Positions 18,210 through 27,490 of a stretch of 53,968 bases of DNA are shown here, one piece after another. Source of the stretch: an uncultured bacterium (GTDB lineage Bacteria > Bacteroidota > Bacteroidia > Bacteroidales > Bacteroidaceae). Both the position numbers and the translations under genes were made by a program. Position 1 is the stretch's first letter. The number at the start of each line of letters is the position of its first letter. Where the stretch lies: contig CAMBOH010000005.1 in NCBI GenBank assembly GCA_945869305.1, positions 1 through 53,968 of the forward strand. Direction: 5' to 3'. Under the pieces are notes generated by a model. The model saw only the letters and a list, made by a program, of their open reading frames with translations. It was not told where the DNA came from and searched no databases.

Positions 18210-18226
18210 ACCACACACCAACAGAC

Positions 18227-18268
18227 AAAGGCTGGATAGCTCCCTCGTGCGGGAACTATCCAGCCTTT
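18227..18268. terminator. Bidirectional terminator between convergent operons
   Basis: AAAGGCTGGATAG-c-TCCC pairs with GGGA-a-CTATCCAGCCTTT across a 6-base loop: 17 bp with one mismatch, flanked by A and T on the two sides. It lies between the leu operon end and the convergent glycosidase gene. Confidence 0.8.
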
Positions 18269-18319
18269 GCTGTACGCTGGGGCCAGGAGCCTCTCCGGCC
18301 CCTATGTCCGAACCCCTTA

Positions 18320-19987
18320 TCACGGCAGGTTCACCTCAGCCTTCAGCGCGTCGACCAACGTGGCAGCTGTTTCGCCTTCGGGATAATCATCCGGCTCGAA
18401 GCGTTGCACCAGCCGGTTCAGGCGTTCCAGGCGTTCGCTCTGATGCGATGCAGCCAACTCCTGACGCAGCAAGCGCACCTTCTCGGCCAGGGCTACGCCC
18501 TCGATAAACCGCTCGTAGCGCACCGAAGTCTGCGGCCCGGGATAAATCAGGTAGGTGTCGCCCGGGGCAAAGAGGCGGTAGCGCGTGTCGGTGAGCGACT
18601 TGTCGTCCCAGTTCATCCACGACCAGTGGAGGTAACCGTCAAACTGGTTGGCGATGCAGTAGACAGGCAGGAAGGCGGCCTCAGCCGGCAGGCTGTTGCT
18701 GAACAGGTTGGGATGGGTGTTGCTGCAACAGGTATAGGTGGTCGACACGCGGCCCTGACGGCGGCGGGCAGCCAGTTCCTCAGCCGAGAAATCCTGGCCG
18801 TAAGCGATGCAATAGTCATGCAGCTTGTCGACCAGTTCAGCGTGGTAGTTACCGGCCAGTGCCATCTTCAGGCCGGGCACAGCCTGCTGCGCCACCCTGT
18901 AAGCGTCGTGCATGGCATCCAGCCCACGCTCGTCCATAGCGATACAGGTACGGTCAAACCAGCCCTTCTGCTTGAGATGGGCGGCGAAGTCGGTGAGGAA
19001 GGCCGTCCACAGGTCGCGGTATTCCTGGCTCGACGTGGTGGCCGCCAAGTCAACCTGCTGTCCCTGCGCCTCGTCGAAGTAGCGGAACTTCATGTCCCAG
19101 GGCACCATCGAGAAGCAGTTGATCTGCGGTCCGATGCCGCAGTCAAGGCACAACTGCACATAGCGGTCAAACACGGCATAGTCGTATGCCCAGCTGCCGT
19201 CCTTGCGCTTCACCGTGCGCACCATAGGGTCGAACTTGTCGTAGCTCTGGTCGCCCCAAGGCTCATAGAAGAGTATGGTGGAGATGACTTTCTGTCCCGA
19301 CCGGGCCAGCAGGCGCAGATAGGGCTTCAGCGCTTCGAAGTGGGCCTCGCTCCACCTCGCCACGCCGTGTTGGCGTGCCACGGCATAGGGCTGCTGCCAG
19401 AAGTCGACATGGAAGGCCTGTTCCTGAGGCGTGGGCAGGGTGCGCGACAGCACTTTCAGCGACAGATTGAGACGGCCCACCACGCGACTGGTCGCCGAGT
19501 CGACGAGTTCGAGCCGGTAGCGGTGCGTGCCCGCTGCGGCGGCCTGCGGCACCTCGAACGTGCACCATACGGGCTGTGCCGAACGGGCCTGCAGGCTGCA
19601 AGTGGCATCGCTGGCAATGAGGTCGGGCACAGAATAGGGCGTGAGGTGCGTGGGGTGATAGCCGCAATACTGGAAATTGTCGGTAGTGACGTAACGCACA
19701 AAGCGGGCCTCAGCCTGTGCCTGCGTCGCACTTTTCGGCTTGCCGGCCCAGCGCAGCTGAAGGGGGCCTGTAGCTTCGGTGGCATAGACGACGGCCTGCA
19801 TGGAGGCGCGCTCGCCCCGCCACACGGTGAGCGTGGTATCGGCTGTAAGCCGGGCGGGAGCCTCGGCATGGTGAGCGGGATGTACGTTGGTCGAAATCCA
19901 CGAAAGGCGGGGCTGGGCCCACAAGGCGGGGCCGAGCAGCAGGGCCAAGCCCAAGGATAGGTTCTTTTTCATGACTGATTTCTTCAC
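18320..19987 (-). CDS. GH123-like secreted glycoside hydrolase (DUF4091)
   Basis: Encodes 555 residues with a signal peptide ('LSLGLALLLGPALWAQ'). An N-terminal beta domain (about 27-180) is followed by a TIM-barrel-like domain with 'YEPWGD', 'CGIGPQINCFSMVPWDMKF' and the acid pair 'CIAMDERG' (Asp352-Glu353), which matches the Asp-Glu pair that GH123 beta-N-acetylgalactosaminidases use in substrate-assisted catalysis. It ends with 'YLHWSWMNW' and 'GDTYLIYPGP', typical of the DUF4091 region. It is the last gene of a four-gene minus-strand operon, 4 bases after the M20 gene. The start could also be the second Met at 19972. Exact sugar specificity is inferred. Confidence 0.85.
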   Translation of the reverse strand: MKKSVMKKNLSLGLALLLGPALWAQPRLSWISTNVHPAHHAEAPARLTADTTLTVWRGERASMQAVVYATEATGPLQLRWAGKPKSATQAQAEARFVRYVTTDNFQYCGYHPTHLTPYSVPDLIASDATCSLQARSAQPVWCTFEVPQAAAAGTHRYRLELVDSATSRVVGRLNLSLKVLSRTLPTPQEQAFHVDFWQQPYAVARQHGVARWSEAHFEALKPYLRLLARSGQKVISTILFYEPWGDQSYDKFDPMVRTVKRKDGSWAYDYAVFDRYVQLCLDCGIGPQINCFSMVPWDMKFRYFDEAQGQQVDLAATTSSQEYRDLWTAFLTDFAAHLKQKGWFDRTCIAMDERGLDAMHDAYRVAQQAVPGLKMALAGNYHAELVDKLHDYCIAYGQDFSAEELAARRRQGRVSTTYTCCSNTHPNLFSNSLPAEAAFLPVYCIANQFDGYLHWSWMNWDDKSLTDTRYRLFAPGDTYLIYPGPQTSVRYERFIEGVALAEKVRLLRQELAASHQSERLERLNRLVQRFEPDDYPEGETAATLVDALKAEVNLP

Positions 19988-19991
19988 TGGG

Positions 19992-21347
19992 TTACTGCAA
20001 ATGAAGGTGGAATCCCACGACAGCCTGGATGCCCTTGTGCATCAGGTCGAGCGGGAAATTCTCGTTGGGCGAATGAATGGCATTGCTCTCCAAGCCGAAA
20101 CCCATCAGGATGGTCTTTACGCCCAGCACGCGCTCGAAGTCGCTGATGATGGGAATGCTGCCACCCCGGCGCACAGCCAACGGCCGCTTGCCGAAGGCTT
20201 CGGTGAATCCGGCTTCGGCAGCCCGGTAGGCGGGCAGGTCAATGGGACACACATAGCCCTCGCCGCCGTGCATGGGCCGCACTTCGACCTTGACGCAACG
20301 CGGAGCGACGGAGCGGATGTAGTCGGCAAACAGACGCGAAATGACTTCGTGCTGCTGGTGGGGTACCAGACGACACGAAACCTTGGCGTAGGCCTTGGAG
20401 GGAAGCACGGTCTTGGAACCTTCGCCCGTGTGTCCGCCCCAGATGCCGCAGATGTCGAACGACGGACGGCAGGCATTGCGCTCGATGGTGGAGTAGCCGG
20501 CCTCGCCGCGCAGTTCGTCGACTCCGATGGCCTGGCGGTAGCGCGCCTCGTCGAAGGGGATAGCAGCTATCATGGCGCGCTCGTCGGGCGTGAGTTCCTC
20601 CACATCGTCATAGAAGTGGGGAATGGCAATGCGTCCCTCGCCGTCGACCACCTTGGCCAGCATTTCGCAGAGCACGTTGATGGGGTTGGCCACCGCTCCG
20701 CCGAAATGGCCCGAATGGAGGTCGCGATTGGGCCCCGTGACTTCAATTTCCCAATAGGCCAGACCGCGCAGGCCCGTGGTGAGCGAAGGGAGGTCGGGGG
20801 CGAGCATGGAGGTATCGCTCACGAGTATCACGTCGCAACGCAGCAGGTCGCGGTGCTGCGTGAGGAAGGCATTGAGCGAGGGGGAGCCTATCTCCTCTTC
20901 GCCCTCCAGAATGAATTTCACATTGTGGCGCAGCAGGCCGTGACGCACCAAGTATTCGAAGGCCTTGAGCTGGATGAAGCTCTGCCCCTTGTCGTCGTCG
21001 GCGCCGCGGGCATAGATGCGTGCATCGCGTACGCAAGGTTCGAAGGGGGGAGTCGTCCACTTTTCGAGCGGAGCCACGGGCATCACGTCGTAGTGGCCGT
21101 ACACCAGCACGGTGGGGGCTGAGGCATCGACCAGCTTCTCGCCGTAGACCAACGGATTGCCCTGCGAGGGCATTACCTCGGCACGGTCGGCTCCGGCTTC
21201 GACCAGAAGCTCGCGCCAGCGTTCGGCACACCGCAGGCAGTCGGCATGGTGGGCCGGTTCGGCACTGATGCTGGGAATGCGTATGAGCGAAAACAGCTCG
21301 TCGAGAAAGCGCTGCTCGTTGGCTTGGATGTAGGATGTAATGTTCAT
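19992..21347 (-). CDS. M20-family dipeptidase
   Basis: Encodes 451 residues of the M20/M25/M40 metallopeptidase family, carnosinase/CNDP-like branch. Di-zinc site residues are visible: His85 and Asp87 in 'VYGHYDVMP', Asp118 region in 'RGADDDKGQ', and 'LEGEEEIGSPS' (150-152) with the catalytic Glu. The lid domain occupies the middle and the C-terminal His is in 'LESNAIHSPNEN'. No signal peptide is seen, so it is probably cytoplasmic, acting on imported short peptides. It lies between DUF1934 and the glycosidase with gaps of 16 and 4 bases, which fits use of peptides released by the C10 protease encoded first in the operon. Confidence 0.93.
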   Translation of the reverse strand: MNITSYIQANEQRFLDELFSLIRIPSISAEPAHHADCLRCAERWRELLVEAGADRAEVMPSQGNPLVYGEKLVDASAPTVLVYGHYDVMPVAPLEKWTTPPFEPCVRDARIYARGADDDKGQSFIQLKAFEYLVRHGLLRHNVKFILEGEEEIGSPSLNAFLTQHRDLLRCDVILVSDTSMLAPDLPSLTTGLRGLAYWEIEVTGPNRDLHSGHFGGAVANPINVLCEMLAKVVDGEGRIAIPHFYDDVEELTPDERAMIAAIPFDEARYRQAIGVDELRGEAGYSTIERNACRPSFDICGIWGGHTGEGSKTVLPSKAYAKVSCRLVPHQQHEVISRLFADYIRSVAPRCVKVEVRPMHGGEGYVCPIDLPAYRAAEAGFTEAFGKRPLAVRRGGSIPIISDFERVLGVKTILMGFGLESNAIHSPNENFPLDLMHKGIQAVVGFHLHLQ

Positions 21348-21363
21348 GGTAGACAGGGAAGGG

Positions 21364-21774
21364 TTATTCTGTAAAGGTAAATTCCACTTTCAGTTCGTTG
21401 TCGGTGGCGTGCGCGCCCCCTACCAGCACCGTATAGCGGGCCTCAAAGCTGCCGCCTGTGTCCGTAAGGACAAGCGACTGGCTGTGGGTGAAGATGTCCA
21501 GATTCAGCGCACCGGCTGAGGTCACGTAATGGCAAGGCTGCATTTTCCTTTCGATAAAGGTGAGGCGCGAGCGCACGTCGCCCTGCCGCTTCAGGTCGGC
21601 CAGGCCGGCGGTGATGAGCAGGTGGGCCGTGCCGTTATTGTCGGGTTCAGGATAGCGCAGCATGACGTCGCCGTCCTGCATGAGACAGCCTCCCCGGGCC
21701 GTGGTGCGAATCACATCGCGTCCGTTTTCGCCCAGGGTGACAAGCGTGGTGTGTACTTCTACTTTCTTTAGCAT
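21364..21774 (-). CDS. DUF1934 (YwiB-like) beta-barrel protein
   Basis: The called ORF starts far upstream inside the preceding gene; the real start is the ATG at 21774 ('MLKKVEVHTTLVTLGENG'), giving 136 residues and a 11-base gap from the C10 gene. Alternating short beta strands and phrases such as 'TTARGGCLMQDGDVMLRY', 'SRLTFIERKMQPCHYVTSAG' and 'ALNLDIFTHS' match the DUF1934/YwiB pattern, a calycin-like small barrel of unknown function. No signal peptide or membrane segment. Its place between a protease and a dipeptidase gene gives no direct clue to its job. Confidence 0.75.
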   Translation of the reverse strand: MLKKVEVHTTLVTLGENGRDVIRTTARGGCLMQDGDVMLRYPEPDNNGTAHLLITAGLADLKRQGDVRSRLTFIERKMQPCHYVTSAGALNLDIFTHSQSLVLTDTGGSFEARYTVLVGGAHATDNELKVEFTFTE

Positions 21775-21785
21775 GACTGTGATTT

Positions 21786-23702
21786 TCAATGAATGACTGG
21801 CTGCACCCGTCCGCCCTGTCGGCGCAGGTAGACTCCGCGCGGGAGCGGAGGCGCGACGCGTTGGCCCGACAGCGTGTACCACGTCTCTGTCCTGTCTTCG
21901 CGCGCCGCCTCTTCGGCTTCGTGCAAGGCCGCAGGCACAGGTACCGTGAAGCCCAGACTCTGCACGATGGGCCAACGGCGGCGCACCCTCAGGGTATAGG
22001 TGCCGCCGGGCTGCAGCGAACTGAACGCTACGGAGTCGGTGCGGCTCTCGCCCGGATGGAGATAGATGAAATGGGTGATGCGGCGGCTCTGCTGCGTGGT
22101 CTCGTTGAGCAGGTCGTACTCGAAGAACTGCGCGGCCCGGGTAGTGTCCTCGGGATTGCTGAGCGGAATGCTGAAGCGCGCCGTGAGCGGTGCGGGAAAG
22201 GTCACCTCGGGCTGTGCTGCGTCAATCAGCAACGTGCCTCCCGGTTCCACCTTCACCCGCATACTGTCGATGACTTGCAGGCCGTCGGGGGTGATGCAGA
22301 GCCAGGAGTCGCCACTGCGGGCAAACTGTACGTGCACACACAGGGTGTCGCGCTGTCCTGCCGCGAGGGTACGCCCCGTGAAGGCCAGCCAGTCGCCTTG
22401 CACCAAGCGGGCCGTGTCGGCCGGCATGGACTGTACCAAGGCAAAGGGAGTGGTGAGCGCACGGTCGGCGGTGTTGCGCACATCGAGCATCACCTGCGTG
22501 TAACACCCTGTCTGGGGAGGCTGCTCCGTCCACATGCCCAGCAGCTCTATCTCGCGCCCGGTTCGCGCCAAGGTGTCGGGGGGCAGCACGCCGGCCACCT
22601 CGTCGGGACACACCACCAGCGCCTCCTGATTGCAGAAGAAGCCGCTCTCGACAAATTCCTCCCGGCGCTGGTCGTCGGGCTGCATGTAGGCCAGCACATC
22701 GAGGCGGAAATAGCCGTCGAACTCGCCGCCATAGCCCCAGTTCACGTGGAACAGGCCGTTGCTGTCCAGCCCGTCGATCACGAAGGCATGTCCCCCCGTG
22801 CGCATGATGGACCCGGCATAGTACACTGGCCGGCCCTGCATCAGTTCGGCTGCCAGAAAGTTCCAGTAGGCCGTAGGGTCATACTGGTAGCTGTCGAGGT
22901 AATGCACGTATTTCAGTCCGAAAGCCCGCTGCAACGGTTCCACTAACCGCGAGGTGGAGGCCGCGCTCTCACTCACGCCCCACTTCATGTGGCAGGCCAC
23001 TCCCAACCAATACGACAGCCGGGCCACGGCATCGGCCTCGGCCGGCGTGGCCAGGCTGTCGGCATAGTCGGACCGTATGAGCCGGCTGTCAACCTGTTCG
23101 CCGGGCATCACGTCGGGAATGTCGTAGTGGTCGGTAGTCCATCCGTGCAGCGTGTCCTGCAACACATAAGTCCGGCGGTAATAGCTCAGTATCTGTTCCA
23201 TGGCCGTCGCCACGCAGCCCACCACGCAGGGCCGCTCGCTGAGCGTGCCGTCCGCATAGCGGTAGTAAGGACACTGGGCGTTGTAGGGTGCCTCCTGATG
23301 GCGTACGGTAGACAGCAGGGGCGGCACGGCGGCAAACGATGCGTCGGGCGGTGGGTAGGCGGCCGCTGTGGCACGGCGGGGTTGCGACAGCAAAGCACGC
23401 AATGGGGGAGGCATGGCGGCCGGATCGGACTGGACCACACGGGTGCCATAGCCCAGAATGGCAGGGTCGGCCTCATCGGCAGCCACCAGCACAAAATGCT
23501 GCTGCTGCGCGAAGAGGTAGGCGCGGGCCATCTGGCCCTGCATGACGACCGCCTCAGCACGGCGTGAACCACCTGGTACCGAGAAGTATTGGGCGAAGAA
23601 TGCAGCCGCCGTTTGGGCCGCCGCAGCCTCACCGACCGGCTGTGCCACGGCTGAAACCACCCATGCGGCATAGAGCCAGACGAGGGATAGGGCCTTCTTC
23701 AT
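21786..23702 (-). CDS. C10-family (streptopain-like) secreted cysteine protease
   Basis: Start set at 23702 ('MKKALSLVWLYAAWVVSAVA'), a signal peptide; the upstream 21 codons of the called ORF lie in the promoter repeat. 638 residues. A propeptide region (about 25-135) is followed by the catalytic domain: nucleophile Cys163 in 'VVGCVATAMEQIL', His305 in 'TGGHAFVIDGLD' and the 'HVNWGYGGEFDGYF' motif. A beta-rich C-terminal half follows, ending in 'YTLSGQRVAPPLPRGVYL', a type IX-like sorting tail. C10 enzymes are made as zymogens and cut host proteins. It is the first gene of the minus-strand operon, driven by the promoter at 23737-23766. Confidence 0.92.
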   Translation of the reverse strand: MKKALSLVWLYAAWVVSAVAQPVGEAAAAQTAAAFFAQYFSVPGGSRRAEAVVMQGQMARAYLFAQQQHFVLVAADEADPAILGYGTRVVQSDPAAMPPPLRALLSQPRRATAAAYPPPDASFAAVPPLLSTVRHQEAPYNAQCPYYRYADGTLSERPCVVGCVATAMEQILSYYRRTYVLQDTLHGWTTDHYDIPDVMPGEQVDSRLIRSDYADSLATPAEADAVARLSYWLGVACHMKWGVSESAASTSRLVEPLQRAFGLKYVHYLDSYQYDPTAYWNFLAAELMQGRPVYYAGSIMRTGGHAFVIDGLDSNGLFHVNWGYGGEFDGYFRLDVLAYMQPDDQRREEFVESGFFCNQEALVVCPDEVAGVLPPDTLARTGREIELLGMWTEQPPQTGCYTQVMLDVRNTADRALTTPFALVQSMPADTARLVQGDWLAFTGRTLAAGQRDTLCVHVQFARSGDSWLCITPDGLQVIDSMRVKVEPGGTLLIDAAQPEVTFPAPLTARFSIPLSNPEDTTRAAQFFEYDLLNETTQQSRRITHFIYLHPGESRTDSVAFSSLQPGGTYTLRVRRRWPIVQSLGFTVPVPAALHEAEEAAREDRTETWYTLSGQRVAPPLPRGVYLRRQGGRVQPVIH

Positions 23703-23736
23703 TTGCGCAATTGTTTGATTGTTTTCTTTTCGGGGG

Positions 23737-23766
23737 CAAAGATAGTGCAAGTGAGCGCAGAGCAAA
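23737..23766 (-). promoter_or_regulatory. Promoter of the C10-protease operon, inside a repeat
   Basis: On the minus strand TTTG (23766-23763), an 18-base spacer and TATCTTTG (23744-23737). The start should fall near 23730, about 28 bases before the ATG at 23702. Confidence 0.75.
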
Positions 23767-23990
23767 AGAAAACTCCGCAGGATTTACTTTTGCTCTGCCG
23801 AGCGCAGCCTGTCTTATCCAAAGATAGTGCAAGTGAGCGCAATGAAACCAAGCTGGCTTGAGATTCATTGCCGAGCGCAGCCTATCTTCTGCAAAGATAG
23901 TGCAAGTGAGCGCAGAGCAAAAGAAAACTCCGCAGGATTTGCTTGTGCTCTGCCGAGCGCAACCTATCTTATTGAAAGATAGTGCAAGTA
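23737..23990. repeat. Three promoter-bearing palindromic repeats and a partial fourth
   Basis: Units begin at about 23737, 23819, 23892 and 23974, each opening 'AAAGATAGTGCAAGTGAG'. Two share the core GAGCAAAAG...CTTTTGCTC; the second has a different core, CAATGAA...TTCATTG, with both arms changed together. All carry the TATCTTTG promoter on the minus strand. They fill most of the 414-base divergent region between the C10 protease and GH20 genes. Confidence 0.85.
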
Positions 23991-24072
23991 AGAGTAGCCT
24001 GCTTTATTCCTCATATAAAAGGACACGAGACTGTTTTTGGGACCACTTGTGGGCAAGTTCAAGGATTTTGTA

Positions 24073-24080
24073 TACTTTTG
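24073..24080 (+). promoter_or_regulatory. Likely -7 element of the GH20 gene
   Basis: TACTTTTG matches TAnnTTTG, 36 bases before the ATG at 24117. The upstream element is weak (a TTG about 23 bases earlier). Confidence 0.45.
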
Positions 24081-24116
24081 CGCTGTTCTATGTTCCATCT
24101 CTTCAACTCCAATACC

Positions 24117-27100
24117 ATGAACCGTTATTCCTCTCTCTTGTGCATGGCCGCCCTGTCGCTCATGACCAGCCTGCCCATGCAGGCCCAATCGACCGAGCTG
24201 CTTCCCAAGCCGCACATACTGACCCACACCGACTGCGTGCCCTTCGCCCTGGGCCGCGCCGTACAGCTTGCCGACCCTTCGGACTGCGCCTACCTGCGCA
24301 CGGTGCTGGAAAACTACGGCTGTACACTGAGCGAAACGGCACAGGCACAGGTGACGGTGGAGCTGGTCTCGAGCATTCCCGAGGCCTTCAACCACCAGGT
24401 CGCCCAGTTTCCCGATGAGGCCTACCAGCTCGACATCACCACCGATGCCATACGCATCCAGGCCCTGACACCCACGGGCGTCATCCGTGCCGCCCAGACC
24501 CTGCAACAGCTGGGCGAGTCAAGCCAGGGCAGCGGCTCGCTCGAAACGCTGCACATCACGGACTGGCCGGCCTTCAAGGTGCGTGGCTTCATGCACGATG
24601 TGGGCCGCTCTTTCCTGTCACTCGAAGAACTGAAGAATGAAATAGACAAGCTGGCACGCTTCAAGGTGAACGTCTTCCACTGGCACCTGACGGAGAAGCT
24701 GGCCTGGCGCTTCGAGGTGAAAGCCTACCCGCAGCTCACGGCCGACGAAAACATGATTCGCTACGCCGGCGACTATTACACGCAGGACCAGTGTCGCGAG
24801 CTGGAGGCTTATGCGGCAGAGCGCGGCGTGACCGTCATCCCCGAAATCGACATGCCCGGCCACAGCGACGTGTTCACCAAGGCCATGGGCTTCTCCATGC
24901 AGACCGACCAGGGCGTGGAAGCCCTGAAGAAGATTCTCGATGAAGTGGTCGAGGTCTTCCCCAACGCCCCCTACATCCACATTGGCGGTGACGAGGTGAG
25001 GATAACCTATACCGACTTCCTGAAGACCATGGCCGACTACGTGCGCGGCAAGGGCAAGAAGGTGGTGATGTGGAACCGCCTCGTGGCCGGCCCGCCCACG
25101 GCCGAGCAGTGCGACATGACGCAGATGTGGGCCACCTCGGGCAAGGTGGTGAGCGGACTGCCCAACATCGACTGCCGCTACAACTACACCAACCACTTCG
25201 ACGTGTATGCCGACCTCGTGGGCATCTACAAGAGCAACATCTACTACACGCAGCAGGGCACAGCCGACGTGGCCGGCACCATCAGTGCGGCCTGGTGTGA
25301 CACCAAGACTGAGAGCTGGCAGGACATCGTGCGACAAAACAACATCTACGCCAATATCCTGGCCTCGGCCGAAAGAGCCTGGTGTGGCGGCGGACAGCAG
25401 TATGTCGAGGTGGGAGGCACCACCCTGCCCAATTCGGGCGCAGAGTTCGAAGAGTTTGCCGACTTCGAGCGCCGCTTCCTCTTCCACAAGGCACACTCCC
25501 TGCAGAACGAGCCCATCTCTTATGTGAAGCAGACCAACGTGCACTGGCGCATCACCGAGCCCTTCCCCAACAACGGCAACAACGCGCTGGCCCTGCCGCC
25601 CGAGCTGTGTACCGACGAGATTCTGCCACACACCTTCGACTATGAAGGTAAGACCTACACCAGCTTCCCCGCCACGGGAGCGGGCATCTACCTGCGCCAC
25701 ATCTGGCACCCCACCATCCCCTCGTTCTTCACAAATCCGGCCAACAACCAGACGGCCTACGCCTGGACTTACGTGTACTCGCCCGTCGAACAGCAGGCCG
25801 GCGCACAGATAGAGTTCTACACCTACAGCCGCTCGGGCAGCGAAACCGCTCCTCCCACCGGCGCCTGGGACCGCCGCGGCTCGAAAATCTGGCTCAACGG
25901 CGAAGAAATCGCCGCACCTGAATGGCAACAGCCCAACGCCGCCATCCCGCAGGACCACGCCGAGAAGGGACTGACCAACGAGAACCTCACGGCACGTCCC
26001 GTGGTGCAGCTCACGCTGAAGGAGGGTTGGAACAAGGTGTTCATGCGGTTGCCGCACGTGAACAACGGAGGGACCGGACGCGACAAGTGGCAGTTCACCT
26101 TCGTGCTGACCGACACCGAGGGCAAGAACGCACTCGACGGCATCATCTACTCGCCCAACCAGTGTCTGGATGCCGCGTCCGAAGCTGTGGCCAATGCGCT
26201 CGACGAGGCCGAAAACTTCATTGTGCAACACTGCAACGACCGCGTGGGCTACTACCCCGCCGAACTGGCCGCCGAGACCCAGCAGAAGGTCAACGAGGTG
26301 CGCGCCACCCTGTCGCAGCAGCTCACCGAGACTGAGCGCAACCAGCAGACAGCCGACCTGACAGCCGCTCTCGACGCGCTGAAGCAGAAGCTAGAAACGG
26401 CCGACATCAACCAGCCCAAGGCCTACACCGACAGCGAACCCGTGTGCTACTGCTTCAACACGCCCTACCGCGAAAGCCGCTACCCGACCTCGCAGGGCGA
26501 AGGACAGGCGCTGACCGGCGAAACGACTGCCGGCAAGGCGGCTACCTGGAAGTTCGTGGCCCGCACCGACGGCTCCTACAACATCGTCAACGCCAACGAC
26601 GGGCTGTACATCTCGCCGGCCTCCGACAACAACAAGCCCCTTACCACCACCGCCGCCGAACCCGAAGCGGGCTGGAGCCTGCTGAAGACGGGCGAGCCTG
26701 GCTACGTGATCATCACCTCGGGCACCGTACAGTTCAACCAGACGAATGCAGGCAACGGCTACAAGGTCTTCAACTGGGGCGGCGGCAACAACACCACCGA
26801 CACCGGTTGCAAATACATGTTTGAAGAGGTCGAACTGCCTTCCGCGCCGAAGCTCAGCACCGACACCCACACCTACTGGTATGAGTTCTGCACCCCCCTG
26901 CGCGGCAACCGCTACCCTACCTCTCAGGGTGTAGGCCAACACATAGTGGGCGAGACCACCGCCACCGACGCCTCGGTGTGGAAGTTCGAAGCCCGCGCCG
27001 ACGGCTCCTTCAACATCGTGAACCGGCAGGACGACTCATACGTCTCGCCCGAAGCTGCCAACAACACGGCACTCAGCACCACCGCCACCGAGCCTGCTGC

Positions 27101-27410
27101 GGGCTGGGACTTCAAGGAGGCTGCCACATCGGGCTGCTACATCCTGGTGAGCGGCACATCACAGTTCAACCAGACCAACAACGCGGGCCAGGGCTGGAAG
27201 GTCTTCAACTGGGGCGGCGGCAACAACACCACCGACACGGGCTGCCAATACAGCTTCACGCTGGTCGACGAGGTGACAGTGCCCACTGCCATCAAGCCTG
27301 CCCAACAGCCACAGACCGACCCGCAAAACACCTACGACCTGTCGGGCCGCCGCCTCCTGGCTCCGGCCAAGGGCATTTACATCGAGAATGGAGAAAAGAG
27401 AATACGCTGA
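24117..27410 (+). CDS. GH20 beta-hexosaminidase with two C-terminal repeat domains
   Basis: Start set at 24117, where a signal peptide begins ('MNRYSSLLCMAALSLMTSLP'), giving 1097 residues. A GH20b N-terminal domain (about 28-150) precedes the catalytic barrel: 'VFHWHLTEKLAWRFEVKAYP', 'IPEIDMPGHSD' and the acid pair Asp292-Glu293 in 'HIGGDEVR'. It should release terminal GlcNAc or GalNAc from glycans. After a long beta region and a helical stretch come two tandem repeats of about 125 residues with matching 'RYPTSQG', 'TWKF/VWKF', 'FNQTN' and 'KVFNWGGGNN' segments, possibly lectin-like. The end 'YDLSGRRLLAPAKGIYI' is a sorting-like tail. It is divergent from the C10/GH123 operon. Confidence 0.93.
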   Translation: MNRYSSLLCMAALSLMTSLPMQAQSTELLPKPHILTHTDCVPFALGRAVQLADPSDCAYLRTVLENYGCTLSETAQAQVTVELVSSIPEAFNHQVAQFPDEAYQLDITTDAIRIQALTPTGVIRAAQTLQQLGESSQGSGSLETLHITDWPAFKVRGFMHDVGRSFLSLEELKNEIDKLARFKVNVFHWHLTEKLAWRFEVKAYPQLTADENMIRYAGDYYTQDQCRELEAYAAERGVTVIPEIDMPGHSDVFTKAMGFSMQTDQGVEALKKILDEVVEVFPNAPYIHIGGDEVRITYTDFLKTMADYVRGKGKKVVMWNRLVAGPPTAEQCDMTQMWATSGKVVSGLPNIDCRYNYTNHFDVYADLVGIYKSNIYYTQQGTADVAGTISAAWCDTKTESWQDIVRQNNIYANILASAERAWCGGGQQYVEVGGTTLPNSGAEFEEFADFERRFLFHKAHSLQNEPISYVKQTNVHWRITEPFPNNGNNALALPPELCTDEILPHTFDYEGKTYTSFPATGAGIYLRHIWHPTIPSFFTNPANNQTAYAWTYVYSPVEQQAGAQIEFYTYSRSGSETAPPTGAWDRRGSKIWLNGEEIAAPEWQQPNAAIPQDHAEKGLTNENLTARPVVQLTLKEGWNKVFMRLPHVNNGGTGRDKWQFTFVLTDTEGKNALDGIIYSPNQCLDAASEAVANALDEAENFIVQHCNDRVGYYPAELAAETQQKVNEVRATLSQQLTETERNQQTADLTAALDALKQKLETADINQPKAYTDSEPVCYCFNTPYRESRYPTSQGEGQALTGETTAGKAATWKFVARTDGSYNIVNANDGLYISPASDNNKPLTTTAAEPEAGWSLLKTGEPGYVIITSGTVQFNQTNAGNGYKVFNWGGGNNTTDTGCKYMFEEVELPSAPKLSTDTHTYWYEFCTPLRGNRYPTSQGVGQHIVGETTATDASVWKFEARADGSFNIVNRQDDSYVSPEAANNTALSTTATEPAAGWDFKEAATSGCYILVSGTSQFNQTNNAGQGWKVFNWGGGNNTTDTGCQYSFTLVDEVTVPTAIKPAQQPQTDPQNTYDLSGRRLLAPAKGIYIENGEKRIR

Positions 27411-27490
27411 GCGACACACCGCCCGACGCTGCCTTCACCCCCATTTGTACCCATCTATAAATCCGGCGCGCCCAAGCGTGCCTGCACATC

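Noticed and set aside
18404-19960. 518-residue plus-strand ORF opposite the GH123-like gene
   Set aside because: The minus strand has a signal peptide and an active-site motif; the plus frame has neither and shows compositional bias only.
23982-24116. Upstream start for the GH20 protein
   Set aside because: The first 45 codons cross the promoter region and precede a normal signal peptide at 24117.
24618-26231. 537-residue minus-strand ORF inside the GH20 gene
   Set aside because: Shadow of the GH20 frame, whose catalytic motifs are unmistakable.
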